Shown here: piece after piece, positions 45,553 to 59,936 of the stretch
How positions within the stretch are numbered: the first letter of the stretch is position 1
Layout of the letters: each line of letters begins with the position of its first letter
Source: Acanthopleura granulata
Lineage: Eukaryota > Mollusca > Polyplacophora > Chitonida > Chitonidae
DNA length: 64,000 nucleotides
Direction of reading: 5' to 3'
Assembly (NCBI GenBank): GCA_016165875.1
Contig: JABBOT010000012.1
Coordinates: forward strand, 7,161,534-7,225,533
Translations under genes and position numbers: made by a program
Notes under the pieces: generated by a model
What the model saw: the letters and a program-made list of their open reading frames with translations, nothing else
Database searches by the model: none
What the model was told of the DNA's origin: nothing

Positions 45553-48500
45553 CCAGGCAGCCGAACACCAACCTCGTTTCCGTACTGTAACTGATGGTGT
45601 AATTCCGGCCAAGTCATCTCAGGTGGAAGTCTCGCAATCCAAGGTGAGACCTGTTGTAGCATTGCAAGACAAGTAGTTTTATCTTAAAACTGGATCATTC
45701 ATTTTTCATTTGTATTTCACCAAAGGCAGCAACAGCATGCACACAACATAATTACACCAAGAAATATAGCATATAATTTGGTAGTTATGAAAGAAAAAAA
45801 CCTCTGTCGGGAACGGAAGCCCTCCTGAATATCTCAGATATTTTGTCAAAAAAAATTATCACATTGAACCAGAGAAATTTGAATCAGTACAGTACAAATC
45901 TATGTTCTTGTCATTGACATTTCTGACGTAGAGGGTTTCGTGAAGTGAGAACAATTTCATCACAATGTGAAGACGTATCATGTTGTTATGTGTATTGACT
46001 GAAAGCCTTCCCTTCATCTTCATCATCACTGATGGAGAATGTTGTTGTCAACATTCCCTCTCTTCATACCAATGTGAAATCAATATATGTGGATGAAAAT
46101 AATCAATAAAACCTTTACAAGTCCTTTAATTTCCAGATCTGATAGAAGACCGTGGTCTTCGTGCATATCACTCTCACTGACTCAGCCATCTGGTCTGTTC
46201 ACTGGATATCCCTCAAAAATCTTTCGAATCTATTAAGATTTAATCGCCACACAAGTCTATTGCAATTCAAGGGTTCCCACGGCAGAACTTCTGCCGACCT
46301 CCTATATTGAACATGAGGACCTCTGCCGTGTCAATAATTAATTCTTCGATTTGACCGTTTTTGGAATAGTGACATTTGTGACAATAGTGGCTATTGTGGA
46401 GCACTCAGTTGTTGTGGAGCACTCCTATCATGTAAACCATATCTTCAGACATGTTACTATGATTAAGAACGTTGTTGTGTTACGAAGAAAACTGGCAGGT
46501 AAAATTGTCCCTGAGCGGAGGGCAAAATGTGCAGTGAATGTCAAAGGTAAAACTTCACATCATATGCTTCGTGTATTTTCGGATTTCAGCAACCTTGAAT
46601 TTACAACGGCGCTTGATTTGTGTTGCCAGTATTTTCATCCATATATATTGTAAACTTGGAGGCAGAATTAACAGATACAAGAGAAATGACCAACGAATGC
46701 ATAGATATTTAATTATTTATTGCTTAGTGATTTGTATATGTGTTGAACTTATCTAAGAGTCTTCGTGTTCTTTGTTTGATCTTGTGTAAGTCTTATTGCA
46801 GTCTCGGAACTGAACAAGCAATTTCTTTATTGTTTTATCTCTTAGATTAGTGATACCCTAAAAATAACATAAAACAGTCTCTTACGAAGATTACAGCTAA
46901 CCATAGCACTGGTCGAAACACCAGGAGTGTAAAAAGTGAGTGTCAGTCGCCAGAAAGAGGAAAATCTACTGTTCACGGTAAACCCAGAAGTGAAGGATAA
47001 AATGACAATCGGTCGAACGCACGACACACCGACAACGGTCTGCATCAGACCTCCCTGCTGGCCAACTCTCTTCCCAATCTGTACACTGTCCTCGGGTCTT
47101 CACACAAAGTCGTCTACAGCCCAATGTAACACACAGTGGAAATTGGGATATCAAGTATGCTGAAAAGCATAAAGATAGGATGAGTGGTCCAAACTCAGAA
47201 ATGAAATGCCCAACAAAAAAGCATGCTACGTGGACCAAAAGTGGAGTATAAATTGACAGTGAAACGGCGCGTAAGCCCAATAACCCCCACCCCCCTTAGC
47301 AAATCCCAGTAAGTAATCTGCACAGATGGATTGGTGAGTAAAGACTGTATCTTGCACCGAAGAAGGGCTGGCTTTTGTAGTCTAGTGTACATTTGGAGAA
47401 TAAACTTTCTGTAATCGTAAACATGTTCACAACACAGGTATTTCTTATACGGAAGACGCATACATATCGAGGCCGCGAGAAAGGCCCCTAAAAACAGTGG
47501 ATGCTATAACGTATACAAGATCTAGGTGTAATGTTGACCCCTTTAGCATAACAATGAAAACATACAATGTGTCACAACACTAGGGTTGTTTCATTTTTCA
47601 AGGAAATGAGTTTAAAGATGCCAATGTACTTAAGGAACTTCAAAAGAAAGTTCAACAACTTGGAAGAAGTAAGTACCTTAGGCCGTAAGTAAGTTCTTTA
47701 GCCTTATCCTAATTCTCTTTCCACCCAAATCGCAGTTCGCGCCGACAACCAGTAAACCAATATCCCCAATAAAATCCCCAAAGGCCAGCTTCATTAATAA
47801 ATTTAACATCATAATCTGTTAAAATACATATACATGTAATTTTAACAGCAGTTAATCACCTCGCAGTAGAAGAAGTTAAGTTTCCAATGATGTTGGAGAG
47901 CCACAGGTGTTTAATAACCGATGCCGCAAACCCACGAAAACTGGTCATTCCACATGAATGACATCTAATGGTCAGGCTAGTCTTCCACCCAACTGGCACT
48001 ATTGGCCAGGTTGGCTATAAAACTGGTAAAACAGCATTTCCTGATGTTCTTTATGAGCTCATAGAAAAGGATGAATTTTTGTAGCAGTGATGAATCTGAT
48101 CAAACAGTTCTTCAACAGTTTGGAAATTGTTCTTGCAATTATTGACCCGGAACGCCCATTTTGCTTGCGGCTGGTGTCAACGCCTAAGTCTGTTGTAAGT
48201 AACCCCTTTCATCATATCTTTAACCACTAATTCCAGGCGCCGACGAAAGCTGTGGAACACAGGTATCTGTAGATTCTAGTTTTTGAATCTTGTGGCATTC
48301 TTTCTTGCTAGGTCACTAAAACTATCCATACAGCATCCAACAAGTTCTTACCTCCAGTTCTGTACAAGGTCTGCCTCTAAAGCTACTTTAATTGCTGAAA
48401 AAAATATTCTGCGCTAGTCTTTTCACGAGCTTTCAAAGCCACAAAACTTGTGATGGGTTTGGATGTTTGAGGGTGAATATAGCGTATATACACCCTTTTG

Positions 48501-51500
48501 TCATCTATGTTATTATCTCCATTGTGCTTGCATCAGTCAAGAACGCTATAACTTCACAGGTATTGACATTTTCAACAAGGGCTTCCTTTTCTACTTAATA
48601 GATAAATGAAACTTCCATATATTTTTGTTTCTTTCTCAGTAGTGTCAGTTTCTCGCAAAAAAGTTGCCATTAACTGGTACAAGTCTAGGGAAATTTGAGA
48701 ATGGATTGTTCTATTGAACGAGATGACGATGCGAAACCGATACCAGCAACGTTTGTTGTCGCTTCATAGTATTTAACCTGAACAGCATGTGTTTTGCGAT
48801 TCGAAATGTCCGGGGAACAGTCGCTCTTGTGTAATGGAAGTATCTTTACTCCACATCCATGTTTACGTTTGACGAAGGCAAACCGCACGGGAGCTGGAAC
48901 TAATCTAGGTCTATAAAAGAAAGATTTTCTTGTGTCGAATGATGTTAGCTTGAAGAAATACTGTTGATCACTGGTTAACGAGTGGCCTATTCACTTAACC
49001 AGGTCTGAGAGCTAGACAACACAAAAATCCTCTCAGGGATGTAGTCGTTGCAAATAGGCCCAGCTCTAACCCACAGCTACCTCTGGGTTTTATTTCTATG
49101 ATATGTGCAACATTTGAGGTTTTCAGGAGTTCCATGAATTTCGATGTTAGCATGCCACAAGGTTTCAGCCATTTAGACAATTTAGAAGATAATTAAGTGT
49201 CGATGTACTTCCTGGACTCCAATCTGTCTGACATTCTAACTATTTCTTTCCCCATAAGGCTGGCCACCGAGTCTCGAGGGGCAAAGAGCGACGAGACAAA
49301 CCTGCCTGAAAGAATTCTTTCAAACACGCTATCTTCATAAAACATTTACGACAGAGACAATTTTCCCACACCTGGAGTAAATGGTCTTACGGTGTTATTG
49401 CTGCAGCACTGTTTTCCATTACAAGTCCATGCTAAACCCTGCTTTTGTGATGCGTCTGGGTTTTCTGCCTCTCACAGCTGCTCACCGACCAGATATACAT
49501 ACACGTAGGATCAACCTCAGCTCATTGTAAACCTGGGCTTTGCTATTACGGCTTGTAAAACATTTGTAAACATGTTTGTATACCTCCTTTTCCAAGAAAT
49601 ATAAACCCACCGTAAAACTGTTGTGCATGAGCAGTACATGGCGCTATGACAGATATGCAAGTCCATTTTTGTGTGCACTAACAGTACACCAATTGTGTAA
49701 TTTGTGTAACACATCCACAGCTCAGATTATATGAGTTCTTTTTTTTTTCTTGGTCAGCGTTCTATCTTGAACTTGAGCTATCTAAAATAGTGCTCTGTAG
49801 GTTAGATAACGTAACATGGACTTTTAGTCTGTTTCAATGTGAAGAAGGCCACATTTTTTCTCAATCGTTCAGCTGAAAAGGCCGAATGATATTGACCACC
49901 GCGATGTGCAAGGGTTGCATTTTCTCACCAGCTGTGAGGGAATGATGACTTTTCTTCATGCTATTGCACCTGTTGTTTGAATTAATGTATTTCCTTTTTG
50001 TGTTTTTTTGATTTAAACCTTTAATGTACTTTCTCTTTGTAATTTTACGGCGTTCTTGCGAAAATTTTTAGACATGGACTAAACCATATTGCATTATAGT
50101 GGGCATGTCACGTCAGTTCTCACTTTATTACAGACCTTCCCCCTCAGATTATTGTCATGAAAATGGCAGGATTTGTTCCCCACAAGCATACAAACAGTTT
50201 ATGAAGTGGAAAGTGTCATATTTGTAAGAAAATAATGAAGCATCATTGCCTTGGATGTTACCTAAACACGCATCAGGATGATGGCGTGTGCCATATGCCA
50301 CCCAGTCACACTCCCGACACAAGAATACTTCCTGAGTGTAGAAATTACTTCCCCTTACAACAAATTCAAGAAAGCCACATTTTTCATATTAACTAGAGCC
50401 TGTAGGCACTGAAATGTTTTTCATGATGAATGCTCAGGTTTCTTTCATGTAGGTAAGCAAATACTAATTAGTGATAAACATTCGAATTGTTGCCTGCAGG
50501 CCGGGGCTATCACCCCTACTGACCGAAGCGACAACAACTCTTCGGTTCTGTGTTTAACCTTTTTGGGAACAAACATGACAATCAAGAAACACAAAATTGG
50601 TTCCATGAAAGAAAGTTATGAAAGACATTTTTGTTCCACTAAGATAAAATCTGTATATAAACAACTGACATACGATAATTTACATAACCTAACCCCTCAA
50701 CATTTTAAGCTGCATACATATATGAATGTCTCCCTTATGGAAGGGGCCGGGCGGAATCTCCCTGATACCCGGCCAACAAATAGTTTCTGTACTTTTTTTT
50801 ATACAATCCATGCTTCAGGTGAAGTATGGCAGTCTATTGACCTACATAGAGCTGGCAGTTATAGATTCTTGCAGCATGTGGTTGGACACTGTCAACCTCA
50901 TCTGAATTGTTAAGAACATCCCATTTCACGTCAGATGACCCAAATAAACCTCATAAAAATCATGCAATAAGACATGGTGAGCTTTATAGATTTTCTTTTG
51001 GCATGCCCTGTATGATATTAAAGTATTACTTCAACAACGACATTTGATACATTATAGTGTCCAGTTTTATTAACAACGACTTATGACTTCTGACGCTTAA
51101 AACAAATTTAAACCTAAACTTACTTTTAGAACTGTATTGTTTATAGCAGATACACATGTGTCTGGGTCTGTGCCATTCTAGAACATAACAGCTTTGTTCT
51201 AACTCCTTGAAAGATGATTTAAGTCACTTGACGTAACCACTGCAGTGGCACTCGCGATAGAATCTCCGGTCTGAAGATTTGACATGTCTGGGCATTCGGC
51301 ATAACAACTATGATCCAAATCCACTTCTGTTCAACTGCTATTGATTTTCTATATTCAGCGAGTGAAGCAATTTTTATTGAATAATATAGCACACACACAC
51401 GGCCTCCGATGATGATTGATTTTACAAGATGACGGCCGAGAATCAAGCAGGCGTGGATTCCGCGACGATCGAAAGCAGCAGAAAACAAAACGAAAGCGAT

Positions 51501-53434
51501 CACACCTCTAACAGTGTGAAAACAATCAAAATGACGCTTAAATTTTTTATTTATATATACTGATAGAGATTTGTCCCCCGAATCATGTACCTCCCACAAA
51601 CTCAAAAACAACAAAATATTAATGCAGGCAGAGGAGAAAAAGATGACAATTTTAAACATTAAATTCATTTTACTGAATTGTTACTTCACATCTCCTCACT
51701 ACCTCACAATACCTTCTAAAAAGAACATGCAGCAAAACTGAAAGGTTATTTCTGTATATCATATTTTGAACTATTTGATATTGGTTGTACATTGATCAAC
51801 AACTTCCTGTCTGAGATGTGTTAAATTGTCATAAATATACAATGCAGTGCTATGAGTTCGCATAGAATACATAAAAAACACAACTTACTTTGTGGTGTCA
51901 ATCATTTTTCATTCCCTCTTTAGGAAAGATTCACGTCGCTTTGTATTGCATTTATTTCTGGATTCATCAAATTGGTCCTTTCCTTGATTTGTGCATTAAA
52001 TTTTTAAAAGATTCTACCTAATAAACCACTTGCCCCAGTGGAATCTCCGAGGCGAATAGAATAGGATTTCAACCCGGCCTACAGGCTTATCGTAAGAGTT
52101 GATTACAGCACAGCCATGGTTTGCCGCTGGGTTTCAATATTTATAGACATTTTAAAACACATTTCATGAAATCAGATTTAGTTAGGTTAGATTAGATTTA
52201 GTAAGGACTTGTTTCCAATTCTCGTTATGAATGTTTTCATTATGTTGAAAACCATAACTCTCTGCGCAAAATGCATGTACCTGTTGAATGCTATGGCTAT
52301 TATCAGAAGTGTTCGCCTCCCTGAGCATAAAGTCACATTTTAATGTAAGTAATTCCTATAAGTAAATCCTCTGACGTAAGTAGGTACCACATTTATTATT
52401 TCTTGTTGTACATGACTTGCTCTTAACTGGAAGGAAAAATACAACTGAATACTGCCACAGCTCCAGGAACAATGCTCGGAGTTGAGGTAATTAGGTAAAG
52501 TTGTAGACCTGTTATTCAACACGGTTTGGTTTTGCTAGCTGTCATCAGGTATTGTGATTAGTGTCACAGTATTTTATAATAATGTAATTATCCCGAAAGA
52601 GGAATGTATTATTATTACAAATGGGCGTCACTGCCCAACACAGCCCGAGTGCTGACGATGAAATGTGAATTAGTATACACGTCCATCACCAAACAACAGT
52701 GTTTATACTTGACGTGAAATAATCAAGAATAAAGGCTGAAACACCTTATCTCCCAAAATGAGTTTTAAATTACTTGCTGCACCATTTTAGTGACAATTTA
52801 TAGCAAAGGTATATTAAGTGCTTAGTGTGAGACCAGTAACACTAAGATGATATCGTTGATGTACTCTAGAGAAAACTATCATTTTTGCGGCATATATAAA
52901 TTAGAATTCTGGTCAGTCTCAAGTCACTAAACAGTGTACATATGATCTCTCATGACAGGTTCTTCATGACACGGAATCTATATTTTGCTTTCATATAATA
53001 CTTTGGTAGCTTAGGAATTGTATTTCAGCAATTTGGTGTCTTACACAGGGTAAATATAGGTTTATACCGCGACGTTAATTGGGTGAGGTATTTCTTTCGA
53101 GAATCCGAAATAAGAGCACGTGTAAGGTTTGCATAACACTTTGACGTTCGACGAAATCAGCGCTTTCGAAGTATTGTTTTTAATATATACTGTGAAGTAC
53201 TGTGAAAATCTTTACTCTGACCACTAAAATTAATCTGCAGTGAAACGGGACATTCTAAAATGGGTTACTGGTCAGGTACAACCATTTCCAACAATAAGCA
53301 CTGAAGTGAAACCCTTAATGGCGTATTGGGAACATCTGACTGGTGCATTGATCATTGTTCACGCATGTCTCTTCAAACAGCATTGTTTGCAGTTTAGGGA
53401 AGCACATTATAATTGCACTCCTGATGATATCCAT
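45553..53434. other. Intergenic, no gene recognised
   Basis: Longest frame is 51219-51668 minus (149 codons), rich in hydrophobic residues but without a family signature; treated as chance. A 17-bp palindrome CGGCAGAACTTCTGCCG sits at 46280-46296. Otherwise nothing supportable. Confidence 0.4.
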
Positions 53435-53700
53435 CATGACTAAACGGAGGCCTCTGTGACCAGCGCGGCGTAATGACCCAGTTCCTCTTACCACTGCGGT
53501 CGATGTGAGTACAATCCCAGTTCTTGCTTGCTTCCTCTCCAGTCGCACGAGGGAAGTTCCGCCAGCAACCTGCGGGTGTTCGTGGGTTTCCGGAGGGCTC
53601 TGCTCCGTTTTCCTCCCACCATAATTCTGTAAGTGAAATATTCTTAAGTACGGTGTAAAACACCAATGAAATAAATAAGTAAATAAATACATGGCCAAAC
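53435..53700 (+). mobile_element. SINE copy 7, near full length
   Basis: Head GGAGGCCTCTGTGACCAGCG, with CCAGCGCGGCGTAATGACC shared with copy 2, then B-box region, middle, GTAAGTGAAATATTCTTAAG and an AAATAAATAAGTAAAT tail. Imperfect 11-bp target duplication CATGACTAAAC/CATGGCCAAAC at 53435-53445 and 53690-53700. Confidence 0.9.
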
Positions 53701-56649
53701 TCATCAGTGCCAAGATATCGTTAGCCATATGGTTCAACATGCAACAGAAGCCCTATCAAGGGCTAAATAAAATAATCAGTTCATTCTGTTCAATGTTTAT
53801 TCCTTTTCTGTGATTGTAAAATGTTCTTTTTTTTATCCCCACATACTGTACTTGTTTTTATCTCTTCTCCTGATATTGACTATTATAAAGAAGTTTAGAT
53901 ATACATTTGTAGAATATGGAAACAAATTTCAAGACAGTCAATAGATGGCAAATTTATTCATTTACCTATTTTATGGAACCAAATATTAATAATAGATATG
54001 TTGGTAGAGATGGGCTAACGATGTAAAACCTTTACCCAAGCTGTTTGTTAGCAGTTCTGCGCACATTCTAGCGTGCATAACGTTTGCACTGATCCATTGC
54101 ACACATCGTAAATAATGCTTTATTTGGAATGAACACGCTATGGTCCCTGATAACATAACATCAAGATGAAAACAATCGCCATTTTCGCATCTCTCTGTAG
54201 GCCGAGTTAGGCGAGAATATCAGTACTAAATTGCCATAGGCAGTATTATATGATGATATAAAGACACGAAATTACCTTATCTTGGACTCACGACAGTAAT
54301 GCCTACTCCCACCATTATGTATCTGCTTCCGCTTCATGCTATCGCCTGTCTACATGGCTTGCGTCCATCCGCCTCAAACAATGGTCACCTCTTTAGTTCG
54401 AGGCCTATTTGCCTGACACATATCATGTCTCTGAAATTTGCCGTAAAACATGCTGCAATTATTCCCTAAGAATCCACAGGACTACCGCATTCACAATATG
54501 AGCAGTCCAGGAATTATATAATTGGTTTTAAGATCGCATTTGAAGCGTATTTCAGACACATTAGGATGCCATACTTTCTTCCTGTAGCTGGCTGGCCCGA
54601 TTGCAAACATATTTGAAGTGGCCTCTCATTGAATCACCACTCCGAAGATATCAAGAAATAATGCCAAAGTAAACGGACAGACGACAATTACTGCTCCTAT
54701 CCCCATATGTCTGCCGATAAAAGGAAGTAGCACCAAGATTGCAAACTTTCAGTCCGTATCATGATCAAACACAAATTTAGCGGAAAACTACTACGAATAA
54801 CCATTCATATAATCACTATATATCAGAGGATGTAGTAAATGACATCCCTCTTACATCATTCCGGGGTTGTGTTTTCAGTTGATGTGGTTGGTTAAGAGAT
54901 ATTTATGTTAGTTTCAAGATGAGAAGTTGTTTTATTTTGACCTATTCAATATCCCTATAGGATTTTTATGTATAATTTCGCTGGTAAGCCGGTGAAAAAA
55001 ATTGCGATAATTTTAAGGAGGAGGAGAACAGCCAATTAAATCTTAAGTTGGAATGATTACCAGCGGAATGTAAAAATGACATGTTTTCTTTTCCTTATGC
55101 ATGGAATGAGTAAGATATTATGTTTACTGGATTACTCAGTGACAAGCATATACTTTTTGGTTGCTCATCTGGGTATATCTATGTGGAGCTCTCAGTTTTT
55201 GCATTTAAAACACGATTTTTCGTGGTCTGAACGTTTCAATATCTGATTGATCATGGTTTGCGGTTGAGCAAAAAAGCTGAACTCGTTTCAAGGCTAGGGG
55301 GTAAGATATGCTTCTTGAGCATGTCCATGACGATGAATATTTCAATACACCACATCGTGATGTGAGTGACAAACACAAGCGCGTGACATTCTCTGAAGTT
55401 TCAACACCGATTAACCGTTATGCCGTGATATTTTGTGCCCTCCTTTGTGGAGTTCGCTACTTTAGGTCAAAGTCTGATGGGTTAACATCACCTTTCACAA
55501 TGCTTGTGGGAGAGCAACGCTTTAAATATCCCATTAACATCCTTGTGCGGTATTGGTACAAAATCGGGTCCGGCCGTGTGGTCGGGAAAATGTATGGACT
55601 TCAGAGTAATAAAACAAGATAACAACATCGATTTCATTTTCAGTGCTATCTGCAATGGCCATCACAATATTTCACGTTTATTTGTACACTCCACAATAAT
55701 TCCCCCTTTCACAAAAGTTTATGCTGTACTTTTATAAATTTTCACGCCGATGTACGACCTGATAAGCTGTACAGTTCCGAGAAGATTCAAGAAGAAAACA
55801 AACATACCAGATTTGGGGTTAAAGTGCTGAAAGATTATCATTAATTTATATTAATTAGTTCAAATCAGTAAAATTAATCAGTAAAAATAACGGAGTGCCT
55901 GTTTTGCTCTCCCAAACAAATGAACAAATTGTTCTGTGCGAATGTCCTGTTGTTTCAATGCGGCTTTACAAATGGTTGTTTGTCAGGTACTTGCTGGAAT
56001 TTTGTGCAATAACATTGTAACTGCGTTGGAGGAATCCTCGATAACTTGCTCACAGACAACGAGGTTTTAGTCTAACGGTTGCCCCAATGACCTTCTGACG
56101 GGACGTATTCTCAGATTACGTTCAGATAACGTGTGTAGCACAATCAAGAAGTCAATATTACAATCTCTGACATGCCAGCGTTTATGAAATGTTATCGCTG
56201 GCAGAAGTGGGAATAACAACTATTACCAATGCGGCTATCGCTGCATGTAAATCCGTTAGTTCTCTTCCTGTGGGAACACCGCAGACGTAGTTTCGATAGC
56301 TGGTGTTGTTTCAGGCAAAGGCTAAGATTATATCGGAATAAAACATCCCAGACGATTGAAATCCGCGGTGAAATCATTACCTTGTGATTGATTCCATATC
56401 AATTTCAGATTGCTGACGTTCATCATAAATCAATAATGAATTTCAGAATCCTGAAAAGCCGTTACCAAAACGCAAGGTTCTTCATGAGTTTGTGTGTGAA
56501 CTATTACATCATTTGAGCTATAAAGTGTTTTCAGATTGCTGAATTCAAATTGGATAAAACACTTCCGACGATTCGAAATGGAAAATCATTACTAAGACGT
56601 GGCCTACACGTGTTCTGAATTTAGACGATTTGACATGAATTGAGGATGA
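53701..56649. other. Intergenic, no gene recognised
   Basis: No recognisable exon. The 55308-55622 plus frame (104 codons) has no motif I know. Confidence 0.4.
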
Positions 56650-59640
56650 ACGGTAAATACAAACGTTCATTTAATATCGGTCATTATGGGTTGTCTGTAA
56701 CGTGTGCGTCAGTCACCCACGGTGGATCCACTCAGACCACAAAAACAAGATTGTGATCTCCTGGAAGACAAGACTGACCATTCCAACAACGAAAAGTAAT
56801 CATAGGCTGACTCCTGACAAGCTTATCTATTTGACCGAGACAGTCAATGATTGCAAGAACGTCATATTGATATGTAAAGGGATTATGAAAGCTGATATAT
56901 TTGTGCTGGTGTGTACAAGGAAAGAAATTAGTTGGTACTGTTTGGTCCCGCACACCAAGTTCAAACAAATTAAATTTGAAGTTTGACTAACGTTCTGGAT
57001 GAAGTATCCGCAGTTGTAAGTAAGAGTGACGCTATGCACTTCTGGGCTGGTTTCTGGTTGAACTTAAGTCTCTAAGCGGTGAACCACGCTGTCTCTCGCG
57101 GAACAAAGTGTGAAATACTTAATTATAGAGTTATTGTTCCGTATTTGTTATCCTTAGTTATTATCTACAGATAGATGACTGCGCTATAATACTTGTTCAT
57201 TTACACAGATAAGTAGGCGATGAACACAGTCACTTAAAACAAGTCTTCTGCGTCATTTGTCTTGAAAACACACATAGCCCAGTAGTTGTTTCAGGCCTTG
57301 CGAGTTACGTCGTGTTTTGCGATGTTTATTAAAGGCATAAATAAAAAATATGGACATGATTTTTTATGACGGAATTGCTGCAAAGAACACTCATTACGCT
57401 CCTTTAAAAACATTACAAATAATACAACCTTACTTCTTTCGGTGATAAGAGGCCTGAACAACCCTAATCAGTTTCTTCTGACGTGCTTGAGAACTTTACA
57501 AATTAAGTTATAACTTCAAATTTTTACTAGGCCATGGAATACGCCATGTTAGAGAAACCGAAATCGTGTCACTCTCATATGGATAAAAATCAAAACAATG
57601 TTCGTTTCACATCAGCAGAAACAGCTGTGTGTGACAAAAATAAAAAAATACTTCACGCATTTCGGATACATTTAGCCTAGTGTTTTTGGCATGATGTTCT
57701 AGTGGCGACATCACTTTGGCGCCATAGACTCGCCCTGCCACAAGAAGACACAGTACATGTAGTTCAAAGTACTCAAAATTCCTTGTCGTCATAAACATAC
57801 CTTACATGTTAATTTTGTTTAAGTTATGGTGATACGCGGACGTTAATTTACTATTATTGAAACATATTTATAAACAGCTACAATAAAGCAACAGGTAAAC
57901 TTACGTGAGGTCTGGCTTTACCATTTACCAACACTGTCGTTCCAGCTCTTGGGTTGCTCTGTATGCTGAAGTGTTTTATATTGAAAATGACAAATTTAGG
58001 TTTCCTTGGCTTCAGTTGCAAACTAAATGCCTATACAACAATTGCTGGAAATTTCTTCAGCGCCCGCATATTAAACCGTATCTGGTGCCTTCCATGTATT
58101 TCAAAATTGTCGTAATGTTACCGAAATAATGTTGCAGACGTTTTTAACCCCAACGCAATCCCATGCAAATTACAAACTTTTTTGTGTGAAATGGCTTAAC
58201 GGTATTTAAAAAATGGAATATTACCCATAATATTCCGTGTTCGTTGATTTTAGCGAATTGGGTGGCAGTATCGATCAATCATGCTGCCACCATTGCAAAA
58301 AGACATCTGGGTTTTCATCACATATTTAGGTTCAGCGACATGTCAGCTATACGGCCCCTCTGGCTTAATTACCTGGGATTAGTGGAGTGTTGCCAGAATG
58401 AAGTACATGCTATACTTTTACTTTCCATTCACAAATGCACAAATTCACAAATTTACACACTTATCAGCTATGTATTGTAGGCACTCACAGCAATGTTCTG
58501 GAGTTATTCTGTACTTACGCATGATACTAGTCATCTTACGACTCCGTGGATAAATAAAACCGAAACTGTCGGCAATTAATACATAGGGAGCTGTAGTCCG
58601 TGACATTTACAATTCCCAAGTTAAAACATCCTTTTTTCAGACGCACACACTGTTATAAATTTTACATAAAATTACAGCTAAAATCTGTCAGGGGTTTTCA
58701 CTGTAAAATAACGGTTACAATGGCAGTACTATCATCGTGTGAAATAAATATGTGAACCCCACATAGACCACATGCTTCTAATATTACATGTGTTTCACCT
58801 CTAAAGCTAACGGGCGGTAAAGCTTTTCCAACGTTGTAGTTGAAAATACATACTGTGACCAGAACGGTCATTAGCACTAATGTTATTTCCTTATCTTCTT
58901 GACCTCAATGTAAAGATCTGCAGTCTCCTCAGGTTTCATGTGACAAGTTGTAACCGATGCTTTGTCTCAAGAGAGTTATGGACGACCAATGGATGGGGTC
59001 AAGCGAACCGTGTATAGTATTCAAATCCCCATAATTTACTGTCATGTACAAGTAGGTATAACAGAACGAGCTGTTAAATACCAGAAAGCTAGCTCTGGTC
59101 AATTAGTGTGTATTGTGTTATACTCACACTTTATAACATACAGGGGTTTCCTGCTTCATCATGTTTTCTGACCATCATTTCAGACATAACACGGTCATCT
59201 GTGTAATGTGGCATGGAAGGATATTGTCCATGCATACATCAGCATTCAGTGCAGCGCTCACTACTGGGAAATGAATGTGAGTGGAAAAGACTGGTAATGA
59301 CAATTAAACTATCGAGATTTGAACGTTCCTCAGTGTTTCGGCCCTTGTTGGCAACCATTTCTTGAGGAGATGTCTTTGTCACTTTGTCCGGACTGTTCAT
59401 TGTGATCCGTAAACTTGTATAGTCATATGAAAAGACTATGCAACTACTTTTCAATTCTGGTGATGGGCATTCTAGAGTCCATTGTTTAAAAAACAATGGA
59501 ATTGCCCTTCCCAGCGAAAAGTTGGTATTTTTCATGAATTGAATTTCACAAAGAGCGGTACAGCACAATAAATTCAACCGCAAGCGTATCAACCAGACAT
59601 TAGAATGTCAATCACTTCTGGACGTAATCAATTTTTTCAC
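56650..59640 (+). repeat. Diverged segmental duplication, unit 1
   Basis: Blocks at 56650-56930, 57880-58000 and 58860-59625 recur in the same order and strand at 60415-60620, 61600-61770 and 63010-63600. Examples are TAACGTGTGCGTCAG, CTGTATGCTG, GCGATGCTTTGTCTC (CCGATGCTTTGTCTC here) and CCAGACATTAGAATGTCAAT. Identity is roughly 65-75 percent by eye with many indels. Indels shift frames between copies, so no conserved protein is indicated. Confidence 0.65.
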
Positions 59641-59730
59641 ATTTACAGAATGTGACTTCGGTAAAATGTCAACCAAAATAACATAATCCCCACGTGGTTG
59701 GACAATCCAGTATATCACTGCTACAAAAAC

Positions 59731-59814
59731 TGGTTTCTTCCGACCATAATACTGACCTCAGTTGTGTAAGAGAAATATTCTTTAGTACGGCGTAAGGCAT
59801 CGATCAAATAATCA
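59731..59814 (+). mobile_element. SINE 3' fragment (copy 9)
   Basis: TGGTTTCTTCCGACCATAAT, then GAGAAATATTCTTTAGTACG and GCGTAAGGCATCGATCAAAT match the last third of the common SINE. Confidence 0.7.
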
Positions 59815-59902
59815 GTTTCCCAAATGCGAGGCTTATCCTGAGTTAGTCATATTCTCTTCAGTACAAATTATCACGTTTGCTTGATGTTAATCCATTGAAC
59901 GA

Positions 59903-59936
59903 CAGGGCAATGATGTAACCACTCGATCACAGAGAG
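59903..59936 (-). repeat. tRNA A-box-like motif
   Basis: Minus strand TGATCGAGTGGTTACATCAT. Closely similar words occur at 32634-32668 (minus) and 62753-62781 (minus, within SINE copy 8). Probably the head of another tRNA-derived SINE; no full element is visible. Confidence 0.4.

Noticed and set aside
46280..46296. Perfect palindrome CGGCAGAACTTCTGCCG
   Set aside because: Short, isolated and not at any element boundary; no T-run or gene end beside it.
51219..51668. 149-codon minus-strand frame with hydrophobic segments
   Set aside because: The longest frame outside P450 and retroelements, but no family motif, no splice context and AT-driven composition; likely chance.
59479..59499. Hairpin CCATTGTTT-AAA-AAACAATGG
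   Set aside because: A 9-bp stem in AT-rich DNA can arise by chance, and no inverted-repeat element boundary was found.
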